Shown: one piece after another, positions 1 to 6,827 of the stretch
How the letters are laid out: every line of letters starts with the position of its first letter
How positions within the stretch are numbered: the first letter of the stretch is position 1
Source of the DNA: WHTF01 sp964482425
GTDB taxonomy: Bacteria > Desulfobacterota > Binatia > UBA9968
Direction: 5' to 3'
Assembly: GCA_964482425.1 (NCBI GenBank)
Contig: CAYZXN010000121.1
Coordinates: forward strand, 1-20,235
DNA: 20,235 nt
The notes under the pieces: model-generated
The model's input: the letters and a program-made list of their open reading frames with translations, nothing else
What the model was told of the DNA's origin: nothing
Databases searched by the model: none
Program-made: the position numbers and the translations under genes

Positions 1-620
1 AGATATCGAATCAGGAGACCTTCGTTCTCACCTGCCCAGACTCTATTGACGGCGAAAACACCACCCGGATAAGCGGGAAGCACCTCGCGATGATCGGCGA
101 AGCGGATCATGCCGGCGGCAGTGGCTTTTGCATCCCAGGGCGGGTTCAATACCCCCGCGAAAGTTTCTCCCTGGGTCATCGAATCCAAACGATGGCCGGT
201 CGCGCCCTTCGGCACAAGAGTATAGTCGCCGCGATCCATCTCCAGGCCGTGGCTAAGCAAGATGCGCCGCAGGACCAAAGCGTAGGCGGTATCGACGGCG
301 TCTACTGCGAGCGGCTTGCCGCGCAAGTCCTGCCATGTTTTGATCTCCGGCCGCACATAGACGGGCAGGGTAATGCCTTGGGCGACCTGAGCGACCGCAA
401 CAATCTCGGCGCCGTCGCGTCCCGACCAGCCGAGCACGTTGTCGAATGCGGTTGAGACGATTTGCCAGGAATTGCGGCTGAGACCGCGCATCTGGTCGGT
501 GGAGTTCGGCGTGACCATTGTTTCGACTTCGACACCGCCGGCGGCAAACATGCCTTTGGCGCGCGCGATGATCAAAGCGGCGTCAAAGTTGAAAACGTTT
601 ATCAGTAAATGGCCGGACAT
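1..620 (-). CDS. ABC transporter substrate-binding protein, NMT1/THI5/SsuA-like (C-terminus beyond window)
   Basis: Reading the minus strand from the ATG at 618-620 gives an open frame of about 206 codons with no stop up to the window edge, so the gene is truncated on its C-terminal side. The product resembles the periplasmic binding fold of the NrtA/SsuA/THI5 group: an early segment with IIARAKGMFAAGGVEVE (a small molecule 'ligand lobe' start), a TWQDLRGKPLAVDAVDTAYA segment in the middle, and a later VLNPPWDAKA segment, in the order usual for this family. Unlike the other two binding proteins in the window it has no signal peptide: the mature-like sequence starts within a few residues of the Met. 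An AGGAG lies about 11 bases upstream of the ATG. It lies 78 bp downstream of the LVIVD-repeat gene on the same strand and is probably co-transcribed with it. Ligand unknown. Confidence 0.8.
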   Translation of the reverse strand, partial: MSGHLLINVFNFDAALIIARAKGMFAAGGVEVETMVTPNSTDQMRGLSRNSWQIVSTAFDNVLGWSGRDGAEIVAVAQVAQGITLPVYVRPEIKTWQDLRGKPLAVDAVDTAYALVLRRILLSHGLEMDRGDYTLVPKGATGHRLDSMTQGETFAGVLNPPWDAKATAAGMIRFADHREVLPAYPGGVFAVNRVWAGENEGLLIRY

Positions 621-698
621 CGAGGTTTTTGCTCCTGTTCTAGCTTTATCAACAATGCCTAGGAGTTTTGACCGCCGTTTGCAAGATACCCGACGTCA

Positions 699-1892
699 TT
701 ATTGAATCTTCGGTCCGGTGTACTCCAATATATAGAGGCCGCCGGTCATTCGATCGGTCACATAGATGAGCCCGTCTGTGTCGACGTAGAGGTCATTGAA
801 CATCGGCGCCTTTTGTCCTTCGGGAGCAGGAGGAATAAAGAAACCCACTTCTTCAGGTCGGTACTGGTTTCTAATGTCGAAGATCCGCAGCCCGGCATTA
901 TAGTAGGTGATAAAAATGAGGTTTTCACTTTGAAACGAGCCGGGCCGGTTTTCGTGCGCATTGTGCGGCCCGAAACGCAGTCCACGTTTGCAAAAGTCGC
1001 CTTCAGGCACCGGGCAGGTGCCGACGATGACCGGATTTCGCTCCTCCCGGATGTCGATCAACCAGACGCGCTTCTCGCCTTCATTGCAGTCGTACTTGAC
1101 GGACTCGTCCACCGCTACCACGAGCTTTCGCCCAGGCAGGGGCAAGGTTGTATGGGCGTAGCCGCCGAATGGTGGGCTCCAGTCAATGCGGCTGATCGTT
1201 TTCGGCGTGGCGATATCCGAGATATCGAGGATTGCCATACCGGCATCCACCAGGGCGACGTAGGACCGGTCGCCGTGCGGGATCGCGCCGTGGACGTGAA
1301 AGTGCTCGCCCGCAAACGGGGTCCAATCCGGCGGCGTTTCTTCTTCCTCTTTGGTCCCGGGAATCCACCAGACGCCCGCCTGCTTGGGGTTGGATGGGTC
1401 GGAAATGTCCGCAATCAGATAGGCCCGTTCCTTGATGCCCGGGAGCATGGCGCCCACGTGGGCGTACCTGCCGTCCGTGAACCACATGCGGTGCACGCCC
1501 TTACCCGGCAGCTTCATGTAACCGATTTCACGCGGGTCAGTCGGATTTTCAATGCTGTAAATGCGTATGCCGGCTTCATTGGGAGTGCTGGCGGCGAGAT
1601 TTTTATCGAAGTAGGGACGTTCTTGATTCTGAATCAATATATCGCCGGCGATCTGCACTTTGTGCGCATGGGTGTTGGGCGGGTGAGGCAGCTGGCGCAC
1701 AACCCTGGGATCCGATGGATCGGCTGCATCGACGATGCTGAGCGCCATCGGTGAAGTGCCGAGATGAGCCACGTACACATAGCGGCCGTTCTTGAGTAAC
1801 TGCATCCCGTCGCCATGGCCGTTTAGATCATGGTGTCCGACCAAGCGAACATTCAAACTTTCGCTTTTGGCCTGGATATCGGAGACGTTCAT
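699..1892 (-). CDS. LVIVD-repeat beta-propeller protein
   Basis: 397 residues, built of repeated blade units that each end in a hydrophobic strand, D or S, and an x-P turn. I see LSIVDAADPSDP near 51-62, IRIYSIENPTDP near 109-120, YLIADISDPSNP near 158-169, MAILDISDIATP near 219-230, VWLIDIREERNP near 276-287, LRIFDIRNQYRP near 335-346 and a last partial unit near 385-390. This is the LVIVD pattern (Pfam family of that name), related in fold to selenium-binding/methanethiol-oxidase-like propellers. Several histidines (H20/H21, H75/H77, H197/H199/H201, H310/H313) could bind metal, but that is inference. There is no signal peptide, so it is probably cytoplasmic. The function of the family is poorly known. 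It is the first gene of a likely two-gene unit with the substrate-binding protein downstream, and diverges from the binding protein at 2069. Confidence 0.85.
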   Translation of the reverse strand: MNVSDIQAKSESLNVRLVGHHDLNGHGDGMQLLKNGRYVYVAHLGTSPMALSIVDAADPSDPRVVRQLPHPPNTHAHKVQIAGDILIQNQERPYFDKNLAASTPNEAGIRIYSIENPTDPREIGYMKLPGKGVHRMWFTDGRYAHVGAMLPGIKERAYLIADISDPSNPKQAGVWWIPGTKEEEETPPDWTPFAGEHFHVHGAIPHGDRSYVALVDAGMAILDISDIATPKTISRIDWSPPFGGYAHTTLPLPGRKLVVAVDESVKYDCNEGEKRVWLIDIREERNPVIVGTCPVPEGDFCKRGLRFGPHNAHENRPGSFQSENLIFITYYNAGLRIFDIRNQYRPEEVGFFIPPAPEGQKAPMFNDLYVDTDGLIYVTDRMTGGLYILEYTGPKIQ

Positions 1893-1955
1893 AGAAAACT
1901 TGACCTTTCACAAAAAAATGGCAGAGCCTTGGAATTATGCATCGCGCCTGGAACT

Positions 1956-1982
1956 GATATACTTCTCAACTCTGAATGTCAA
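1956..1982 (-). promoter_or_regulatory. candidate sigma70-type promoter for the LVIVD gene
   Basis: On the minus strand a perfect TTGACA (complement of 1977-1982) is followed after 15 bp by TATATC (complement of 1956-1961). It lies in the divergent spacer about 64 bp before the start codon of the LVIVD gene. The spacer is 2 bp short of the optimum, so this is only a candidate. Confidence 0.35.
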
Positions 1983-1997
1983 CGACCTTCCGGCCTG

Positions 1998-2026
1998 TTG
2001 GTCTGTTTAATTTTGTATGTTATGAG
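1998..2026 (+). promoter_or_regulatory. weak candidate promoter for the substrate-binding protein gene at 2069
   Basis: TTGGTC at 1998-2003 and TATGAG at 2021-2026 are separated by 17 bp, in an AT-rich stretch just upstream of the plus-strand gene. Matches to consensus are partial (3/6 and 4/6). Confidence 0.2.
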
Positions 2027-2068
2027 CCGCAGGGTTGGATCTTATTTTCTGAGGCTATGAGGAGTTTT

Positions 2069-3046
2069 ATGAATCGGCTTTTCATCGTTGTCGCCCTGAT
2101 CGTGTTTGGCATGCACGCGGCCTCGTATGCCCAGACCAAACGCATTGCCGTCGCCTATAGCGCCGTAAGCGCGACGCAATCTTCTTTCTATGTCACCAAA
2201 GAAGCAGGTTTGTTCGAAAAGCATGGTCTTTTTGTCGATCCCGTCTACGTGGCTTCCGGCACCAAAGTAGCCCAAGCCATGATCGCCGGTGAATTTCCCA
2301 TTGCATTGGCGGGCGGAACCTTCGTAAATGCAAACCTCGCCGGCGGTGACATCGCTGTGTTCGGTGGACTGGTCAATGTGCCGTCGTTCTATGTGGTCGT
2401 GCATTCGTCGATCAAACGGCCGGAAGAGATGAGGGGGAAGACCATCGGCATTACCACCTTCGGTTCTTCCACGGACTTCTCGATTCGCTATCTGATCAAA
2501 AAACTGGGCATGGAACCGGACCGCGACGTAAAGATCCTGCAGATGGGCGGGCAGCCGCAGATCGTCGCCGGCATGGTGGCCGGCGTCATTCAAGGCGGTG
2601 TTCTGTCATCGCCCGCCAATTTCAACGCCATGAAAGCCGGATTTCAGATGCTTGTGGATTTCAAAAACGTCGGCCTCGATTATCCGACGGTTAGTCTGGT
2701 GTCCACTCGGTCTTACATCAAGAAAGATCCGCAAACCGTCCGCCGCTTTCTCATGGCGTACAGCGAGGGCACCGAGCGGCTCTACCGCGACAAGGAGCTA
2801 ACGATGAAGGTCATCGGTAAGTATACCAAGACCAGTGATCGCGAGGCCCTGGCGTCCGCTTACGCTTTTGCCACCACCTTCATCGAACGTCCGCCGCGGC
2901 TGCCCTACAAAGCGGTTGAAACCATCCTGACCCAAACGGCCGAGAAGGATCCCAGGGCCAAAGAGCATAAAGCCGAGGATTTCATCGATCCGACGTTTTA
3001 CAACGAGCTGGAGAAGAGCGGTTTTTTCAAGTCCATCTCGCGTTGA
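2069..3046 (+). CDS. ABC transporter substrate-binding protein, NMT1/THI5/SsuA-like
   Basis: 325 residues from the ATG at 2069. I chose this start because it has AGGAG four bases upstream and opens directly with a Sec signal peptide (MNRLFIVVALIVFGMHAASYAQ, cleavage likely after the A-x-A-like SYA). Upstream in-frame ATGs at 1976 and 2057 would add residues that do not look like a signal. The mature protein follows the SsuA/NrtA/THI5 layout: 'FYVTKEAGLFEKHGLFVD', 'MIAGEFPIALAGG', 'RPEEMRGKTIGITTFGSS' and 'DPQTVRRFLMAYSEG'. Proteins of this type bind sulfonates, nitrate, pyrimidine precursors or aromatic acids in the periplasm for an ABC importer. No permease or ATPase gene is nearby, so the ligand cannot be read from context, although the downstream LigAB-like genes make an aromatic substrate conceivable. 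Confidence 0.88.
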   Translation: MNRLFIVVALIVFGMHAASYAQTKRIAVAYSAVSATQSSFYVTKEAGLFEKHGLFVDPVYVASGTKVAQAMIAGEFPIALAGGTFVNANLAGGDIAVFGGLVNVPSFYVVVHSSIKRPEEMRGKTIGITTFGSSTDFSIRYLIKKLGMEPDRDVKILQMGGQPQIVAGMVAGVIQGGVLSSPANFNAMKAGFQMLVDFKNVGLDYPTVSLVSTRSYIKKDPQTVRRFLMAYSEGTERLYRDKELTMKVIGKYTKTSDREALASAYAFATTFIERPPRLPYKAVETILTQTAEKDPRAKEHKAEDFIDPTFYNELEKSGFFKSISR

Positions 3047-3178
3047 GAAAAGCCGCAACATTTTCCAGCGCCCAAGCGCAAGAGGTCGAATGCACGAGGC
3101 GAAGGGTTCATACCTCTACAGCGCCTGGCTGCGCGTGGCCAATCCGATCAAGCTGCAGATTTCAGGATAAAAGAAACA

Positions 3179-4222
3179 ATGAAAGCGATCGTACTCGATA
3201 AGTTCGGCGGTCCGGAGGTTTTACACTATGGCGATATCGCCGATGTGAAACCGGCGGCGGGCGAAGTCTTAATCAAAGTTCATTCCGTTTCGGTCAACCG
3301 CACCCTGGATCTGGTTGTTCGCGCCGGTAAGTATCCGGTTAAAATTCAAATGCCGCATGTGCTTGGAATTGACCCCGCCGGCGAAATCGTCGAAGTGGGG
3401 GAGGGGGTAGACGGCTTCAAGGCGGGCGACCGTGTCGCGGTGGTTTCCTTTATGGCATGCCGGCAATGCAAACAATGTCATAAGGGTGAAGAGGCGAGCT
3501 GTTTGGCGAGCCGCCATATCGGCCTTCATCGGTGGGGTGGATATGCGGAGTATGTTGCTGTCCCTGCCGCGAATGCATTCAAGTTACCTGCCGAAGTTTC
3601 ATATGCGCAGGGAACCGTTATCACGCGGCACTTTCCCATGGCGTTTAACCAATTGACCAGCAAAGCGGATGTTAAAGCCGGTGAGTGGGTGCTGGTGATG
3701 GGCGCCACCGGCGCGCTCGGCAATTGCTGCGTCCAGGTGGCAAAAATGCTTGGCGTGAAAATCATTGCCGCCGCCGGCGCCGATGAGCGGGTCGAACTGG
3801 CGAAAAGCTATGGCGCAGATTACGGCGTCAACTACCGGCGGCAGGATTTGGCCGAAGAGGTTATGCGCATCACTGCCAACGAGGGTGTCGATGTGGTTTG
3901 CGAGAACATCTCCGATCCGGTTCTTTGGCCCGGAGCATTCAACAGCCTTGCCATTAACGGCCGGCTGGTGACTGCCGGAGCCCACGGCGGCGGAACGGTG
4001 ACACTGGATGCAAGGCGGCTTTACATGCGGCGCCTGCGCATTATCGGCGCCGCCGGAACCAATGTGCCCGACGTCCACAAAGCGCTGCAAGCGGCCGCGC
4101 AGGGAAAGATCCGCGCGATTATCGATCGAGTGATGCCGCTGCGCCAAGCGGCTGAAGCGCATCGCATTGTTGAAAAAAAACGAATCCTTGGGAAAATCAT
4201 TCTTGCACCGACTCAGGGGTAA
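3179..4222 (+). CDS. medium-chain dehydrogenase/reductase (alcohol dehydrogenase / quinone oxidoreductase superfamily)
   Basis: 347 residues, the usual MDR length. The N-terminal GroES-like domain opens with MKAIVLDKFGGPEVL, and the Rossmann domain carries MGATGALGNCCVQVAKMLG near 174-192 for NAD(P)H binding. A structural zinc site is present as C94-x2-C97-x2-C100-x7-C108. The catalytic zinc ligands of alcohol dehydrogenases appear lost: the position of the first Cys reads SVNRTLD (Asn40) and the usual GHE is GIDPAGE, as in zinc-independent quinone reductases. The enzyme therefore probably reduces or oxidises an activated carbonyl or alkene without catalytic zinc, while keeping the structural zinc loop. 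It starts 132 bp after the binding-protein gene on the same strand, with AGGA upstream of the ATG. Substrate unknown. Confidence 0.88.
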   Translation: MKAIVLDKFGGPEVLHYGDIADVKPAAGEVLIKVHSVSVNRTLDLVVRAGKYPVKIQMPHVLGIDPAGEIVEVGEGVDGFKAGDRVAVVSFMACRQCKQCHKGEEASCLASRHIGLHRWGGYAEYVAVPAANAFKLPAEVSYAQGTVITRHFPMAFNQLTSKADVKAGEWVLVMGATGALGNCCVQVAKMLGVKIIAAAGADERVELAKSYGADYGVNYRRQDLAEEVMRITANEGVDVVCENISDPVLWPGAFNSLAINGRLVTAGAHGGGTVTLDARRLYMRRLRIIGAAGTNVPDVHKALQAAAQGKIRAIIDRVMPLRQAAEAHRIVEKKRILGKIILAPTQG

Positions 4223-4449
4223 CTTGCCGGCATCATTGAAGCGGCCCGGACTCAGATGCGCAGGGCGCACTTAATCTGTCGGATAGCGGTTGATGTCTGC
4301 TGAGGCTAAGCTCTGCAAAGCGGTCGCCTTGCCGCTGGTTTTGAAACGATGAGTGCATCCGGCGCCGCCGACTGTGAAGCTTTGCCGCCATTTACAGCGA
4401 TAAATCAGCCGTGCTAAACACGGTAAGGGCGAAACGCAGGAGGTAAACC

Positions 4450-5301
4450 ATGGCGCAAATCGTAACCATCATCGGTATCACTCACAATCCGTTCATGCCG
4501 CGGCTCTTTCAGCAGCCGCAGCAACCGCCGGGCGCAGCCAAAGTCAAGGAACGCATTTCGGTCATGCGCCGAAAGCTCGCCGAGGCAAAGCCCGACGTGC
4601 TGATCGCCATCGGCAACGATCACTTGCATCAGTTTTTTATGGACAACATGCCTGCCTTCATGATCGGTAAAATGGACCAGTACGACGGAACGTTTTACGA
4701 TGAAACTCGCGAGTTCGGGCTGCCCACTTGCAAGTTGCCGGGAGATCCGGACGTTTCCGAGGCAATCATGGAGGGCGCCTTTGACCGCGGTGTGGACTTC
4801 GCTTACTCCAACGAGCTGACCATCGATCACTCCATCGTCGTGCCGATGTTGTTTGTTCGGCCCGAGATGGATATCCCCATCGTGCCTATCCTGACCAACT
4901 GCATCGCTCCACCCATGCCCAGACCGAAACGATTCTATGAAGTGGGGAAAGCGATTCGTTCAGCCATCGACAGTCTGCCCGGCAATAAACGGATCGGCGT
5001 TCTCGTCAGCGGGCACTTGTCTCTGGAAGTCGGCGGCCCAAAGCAGTTCGAACGCAAGCTGCAGGATCCGGAATTCGACGCCAATGCCGTGGGGTGGATC
5101 GAAAACGGAGATATTCAAAGCGCCGTAGACTTCTGTACTCCGGAGAGAATGCTCAGGGCCGGCAACATGACCATGGGCTTTTTGAACTTCTTGATGATGA
5201 TGGGCGTGGCCAACAACAGCAAGCCGGCGACCGCCGAAGGCCTCGATGCGGGCTTTCCGGCAATTCCGTTCTTCAGCTGGGACAAGCAGCCTGAGAATTA
5301 G
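4450..5301 (+). CDS. LigB-like class III extradiol dioxygenase, catalytic-subunit homologue
   Basis: 283 residues, preceded by a strong AGGAGG seven bases before the ATG. It resembles the LigB (beta) subunit of protocatechuate 4,5-dioxygenase, which opens protocatechuate next to its hydroxyls using a His2-Glu Fe(II) site. Visible landmarks are H12 (in GITHNPF) and H58 (in GNDHLHQFF), matching the iron ligands His12 and His61 of the Sphingobium enzyme, and H189 (in SGHLS), matching catalytic His195. The third ligand, Glu242 in the family motif G-x-E-x-x-E-x-x-M-W-L, aligns with G243 here (AGNMTMGFLNFLMMMG), so activity or metal use may differ. It is the first gene of a compact unit with a GDT1-type transporter (20 bp gap), a LigA-like subunit and an isochorismatase-type hydrolase. 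Substrate not assignable. Confidence 0.85.
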   Translation: MAQIVTIIGITHNPFMPRLFQQPQQPPGAAKVKERISVMRRKLAEAKPDVLIAIGNDHLHQFFMDNMPAFMIGKMDQYDGTFYDETREFGLPTCKLPGDPDVSEAIMEGAFDRGVDFAYSNELTIDHSIVVPMLFVRPEMDIPIVPILTNCIAPPMPRPKRFYEVGKAIRSAIDSLPGNKRIGVLVSGHLSLEVGGPKQFERKLQDPEFDANAVGWIENGDIQSAVDFCTPERMLRAGNMTMGFLNFLMMMGVANNSKPATAEGLDAGFPAIPFFSWDKQPEN

Positions 5302-5321
5302 ATCCTGACAGGATTCGTTCT

Positions 5322-5594
5322 ATGGATTGGAAGATCTTGTCGACCGTATTCGTTTCGGTTTTCGTCGCCGAGCTGGGCGATAAAACGCAGCTTGCTACCA
5401 TGCTCTTTGCCTCTGACAAAGATGCCAGCAAACTGACCATCTTCCTCGGCGCGGCGCTGGCGCTGGTCTTGAGCTCCGCTATCGGCGTCGCCGCGGGTTC
5501 GCTGATTTCGCAATATGTCAGCGCGAAGACCTTGCAGTACGTCGCCGGGATCGGCTTCGTCGGCATCGGACTCTGGACATTATTGAAAGCCTGA
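5322..5594 (+). CDS. half-size GDT1/UPF0016 (TMEM165) family membrane protein
   Basis: 90 residues with three hydrophobic segments (about 4-16, 38-60 and 72-89) and the family signature E-x-G-D-K-T at E17-L-G-D20-K21-T22 in the first one. GDT1/TMEM165 proteins are cation/proton exchangers, and the characterised bacterial members export Mn2+ (MneA/MneB type) or move Ca2+. Eukaryotic forms carry two such domains; single-domain bacterial forms of about 90 residues must pair, as homo- or heterodimers. Only one copy is seen here. It sits between the LigB-like and LigA-like genes with gaps of 20 and 15 bp, so it is very likely co-transcribed with them. That position is unusual for a metal transporter and may point to metal supply for the dioxygenase (inference). 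Confidence 0.85.
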   Translation: MDWKILSTVFVSVFVAELGDKTQLATMLFASDKDASKLTIFLGAALALVLSSAIGVAAGSLISQYVSAKTLQYVAGIGFVGIGLWTLLKA

Positions 5595-5609
5595 GAAAAG
5601 GAAGTTTTC

Positions 5610-5921
5610 ATGAGCAAATATCTGATGAACAAACTGATTCATTATGTCAACATGAACAAGGCGGCCGAAGAAGAATACGTTGCTGACCCACGCGCCTTCG
5701 TCGACGAATGGGAGAAAAGCCAGAAGCTCAAATTTTCCGCTGAAGAGCGCGAGGCGCTGGCGACCAAGGACTACGGCAAGCTCTACGCACTCGGCGCGCA
5801 TCCGTTCACCCTCTGGAGCTTCACCGAAGCCGTGTGGGTGCACGACGTGCCGCGAGAAGAGCTGGTGCGGGACTACAAAGAAAAAGCCGCCAAGGCGGGT
5901 TACCCGGATTTCAGAACATGA
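5610..5921 (+). CDS. LigA-like small subunit of class III extradiol dioxygenase
   Basis: 103 residues, all predicted helical, with AAGGAAG upstream of the ATG. It matches the LigA (protocatechuate 4,5-dioxygenase alpha subunit) family: an N-terminal helix, a D-P-x-x-F element (DPRAFVDEW near 26-34), and the conserved block D-Y-G-K-L-Y-A-L-G-A-H-P-F near 54-66, which in LigA covers the active-site mouth of LigB. Together with the LigB-like gene at 4450 it should form an alpha2beta2-type dioxygenase. In most LigAB systems the two genes are adjacent or fused; here a GDT1-type gene separates them. The downstream hydrolase starts 37 bp later. Confidence 0.85.
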   Translation: MSKYLMNKLIHYVNMNKAAEEEYVADPRAFVDEWEKSQKLKFSAEEREALATKDYGKLYALGAHPFTLWSFTEAVWVHDVPREELVRDYKEKAAKAGYPDFRT

Positions 5922-5958
5922 AGCGCTGTGGTGTAAAGCGGCCGGAGGAGGCTCGATT

Positions 5959-6588
5959 ATGACAGCATCCCAAATGCGGCCGGCGGACAGCTGGAAACTC
6001 ACAGCGGCCAATACAGCTTTGATCGTGGTTGACATGCAAAACATCTGGGTGCACCCACGCGGTGCCCGATATCTGCCGGCGTCGGAAGATATCGTTCCCA
6101 GGATCAGTGAGCTGCGGCGATTCTGCCATTCGAAAAATATTCCGGTTTTCTATCTTCATACGACTAAGCGGAAGGATTTGGCCGACGTCGGCATCTTCGC
6201 GGACCTCAAGCCGCAGAGCCATGACTCCGGGGATGAATGGAGTAACTTCGAGGGTACGCCCGGCGCTGAAATTTATGAGCCGTTGAAGCCGGCGGCCGAC
6301 AATATTCTGGTAAAGAAATTCCGCTATAGCGGGTTTTACGGCACTCAATTGGAGAATCTTTTGCGCGCCATGGGCCGCGACACCATCACGATCACCGGCG
6401 TGGCGACCAACGTATGCTGCGACAGCACGGCCCGGGACGGCGCAATGCGAGACTTCAAAGTGCTCCTCTTGTCGGATTGCAACGCTTCGTTCTCGTGGGA
6501 AGAGCACGACGCAACGTTGAAAAATTTTGCCAAACACTTTGGTGTGGTCATGGACGCGCAGACCTTCGTTCAGCGCATCAACGCTTGA
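5959..6588 (+). CDS. isochorismatase-family cysteine hydrolase
   Basis: 209 residues from the ATG at 5959, chosen because GGAGGAGG lies just upstream and the sequence before it in this frame is a shadow of the LigA-like gene. The family triad is visible: D25 in LIVVDMQN, K119 or K120 in VKKFRYSGF, and C153 in GVATNVCCDSTARDG, preceded by the cis-peptide region. This fold contains isochorismatases, nicotinamidases, N-carbamoylsarcosine amidases, RutB-like ureidoacrylate hydrolases and biuret hydrolases. The 'H/Q...FEGTPGAEI' stretch near 97-105 and 'RYSGF' recall the RutB-like amidase branch, so an amide or carbamate substrate is more likely than isochorismate. It is the last gene of the unit starting with the LigB-like gene. 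Confidence 0.87.
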   Translation: MTASQMRPADSWKLTAANTALIVVDMQNIWVHPRGARYLPASEDIVPRISELRRFCHSKNIPVFYLHTTKRKDLADVGIFADLKPQSHDSGDEWSNFEGTPGAEIYEPLKPAADNILVKKFRYSGFYGTQLENLLRAMGRDTITITGVATNVCCDSTARDGAMRDFKVLLLSDCNASFSWEEHDATLKNFAKHFGVVMDAQTFVQRINA

Positions 6589-6663
6589 GTGTGACCGTTT
6601 CCTGATTCGGATAGGCAGGTTTATTTAGCAGGTCGCTCAAGAGACGTATAGCCCCTCGAGTAC

Positions 6664-6682
6664 CGCCCGAAGGCTGCGGGCG
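6664..6682. other. GC-rich hairpin between convergent genes
   Basis: CGCCCG (6664-6669) and CGGGCG (6677-6682) form a 6-bp stem with a 7-base loop in the 239-bp spacer between the plus-strand hydrolase and the minus-strand SH3 gene. There is no T-run on either side, so it is not a typical intrinsic terminator, though its place between convergent 3' ends would suit one. Nothing else is recognisable in this spacer. Confidence 0.3.
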
Positions 6683-6827
6683 ACTGGAGCCCGTTTTCAA
6701 AGAACCTAAGAGCTTCGAAGCTGCTTGCTGAATCGGAAAGCGAAGCTCACCGGTCAAACACAACTAGATTTGATGCCCCAGAACTTGAGGAGTAACTGCG
6801 GCCGGTGTTCGCAACAGCTTAGCCCGT

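Noticed and set aside
702..1754. 350-codon open frame on the plus strand opposite the LVIVD gene
   Set aside because: It is the complement shadow of a strongly supported gene. Its product has no recognisable domain and the length follows from the codon bias of the opposite strand.
3090..3170. 26-codon frame just before the MDR gene (MHEAKGSYLYSAWLRVANP...)
   Set aside because: It reads like protein and ends 8 bp before the MDR start, but it has no good ribosome-binding site, is too short to judge, and the frame is also open upstream of the ATG. It may be a remnant of a longer gene.
6589..6827. tRNA or small RNA gene in the spacer after the isochorismatase-type gene
   Set aside because: The GC hairpin at 6664-6682 drew attention, but no cloverleaf, T-loop consensus or acceptor pairing could be built around it.
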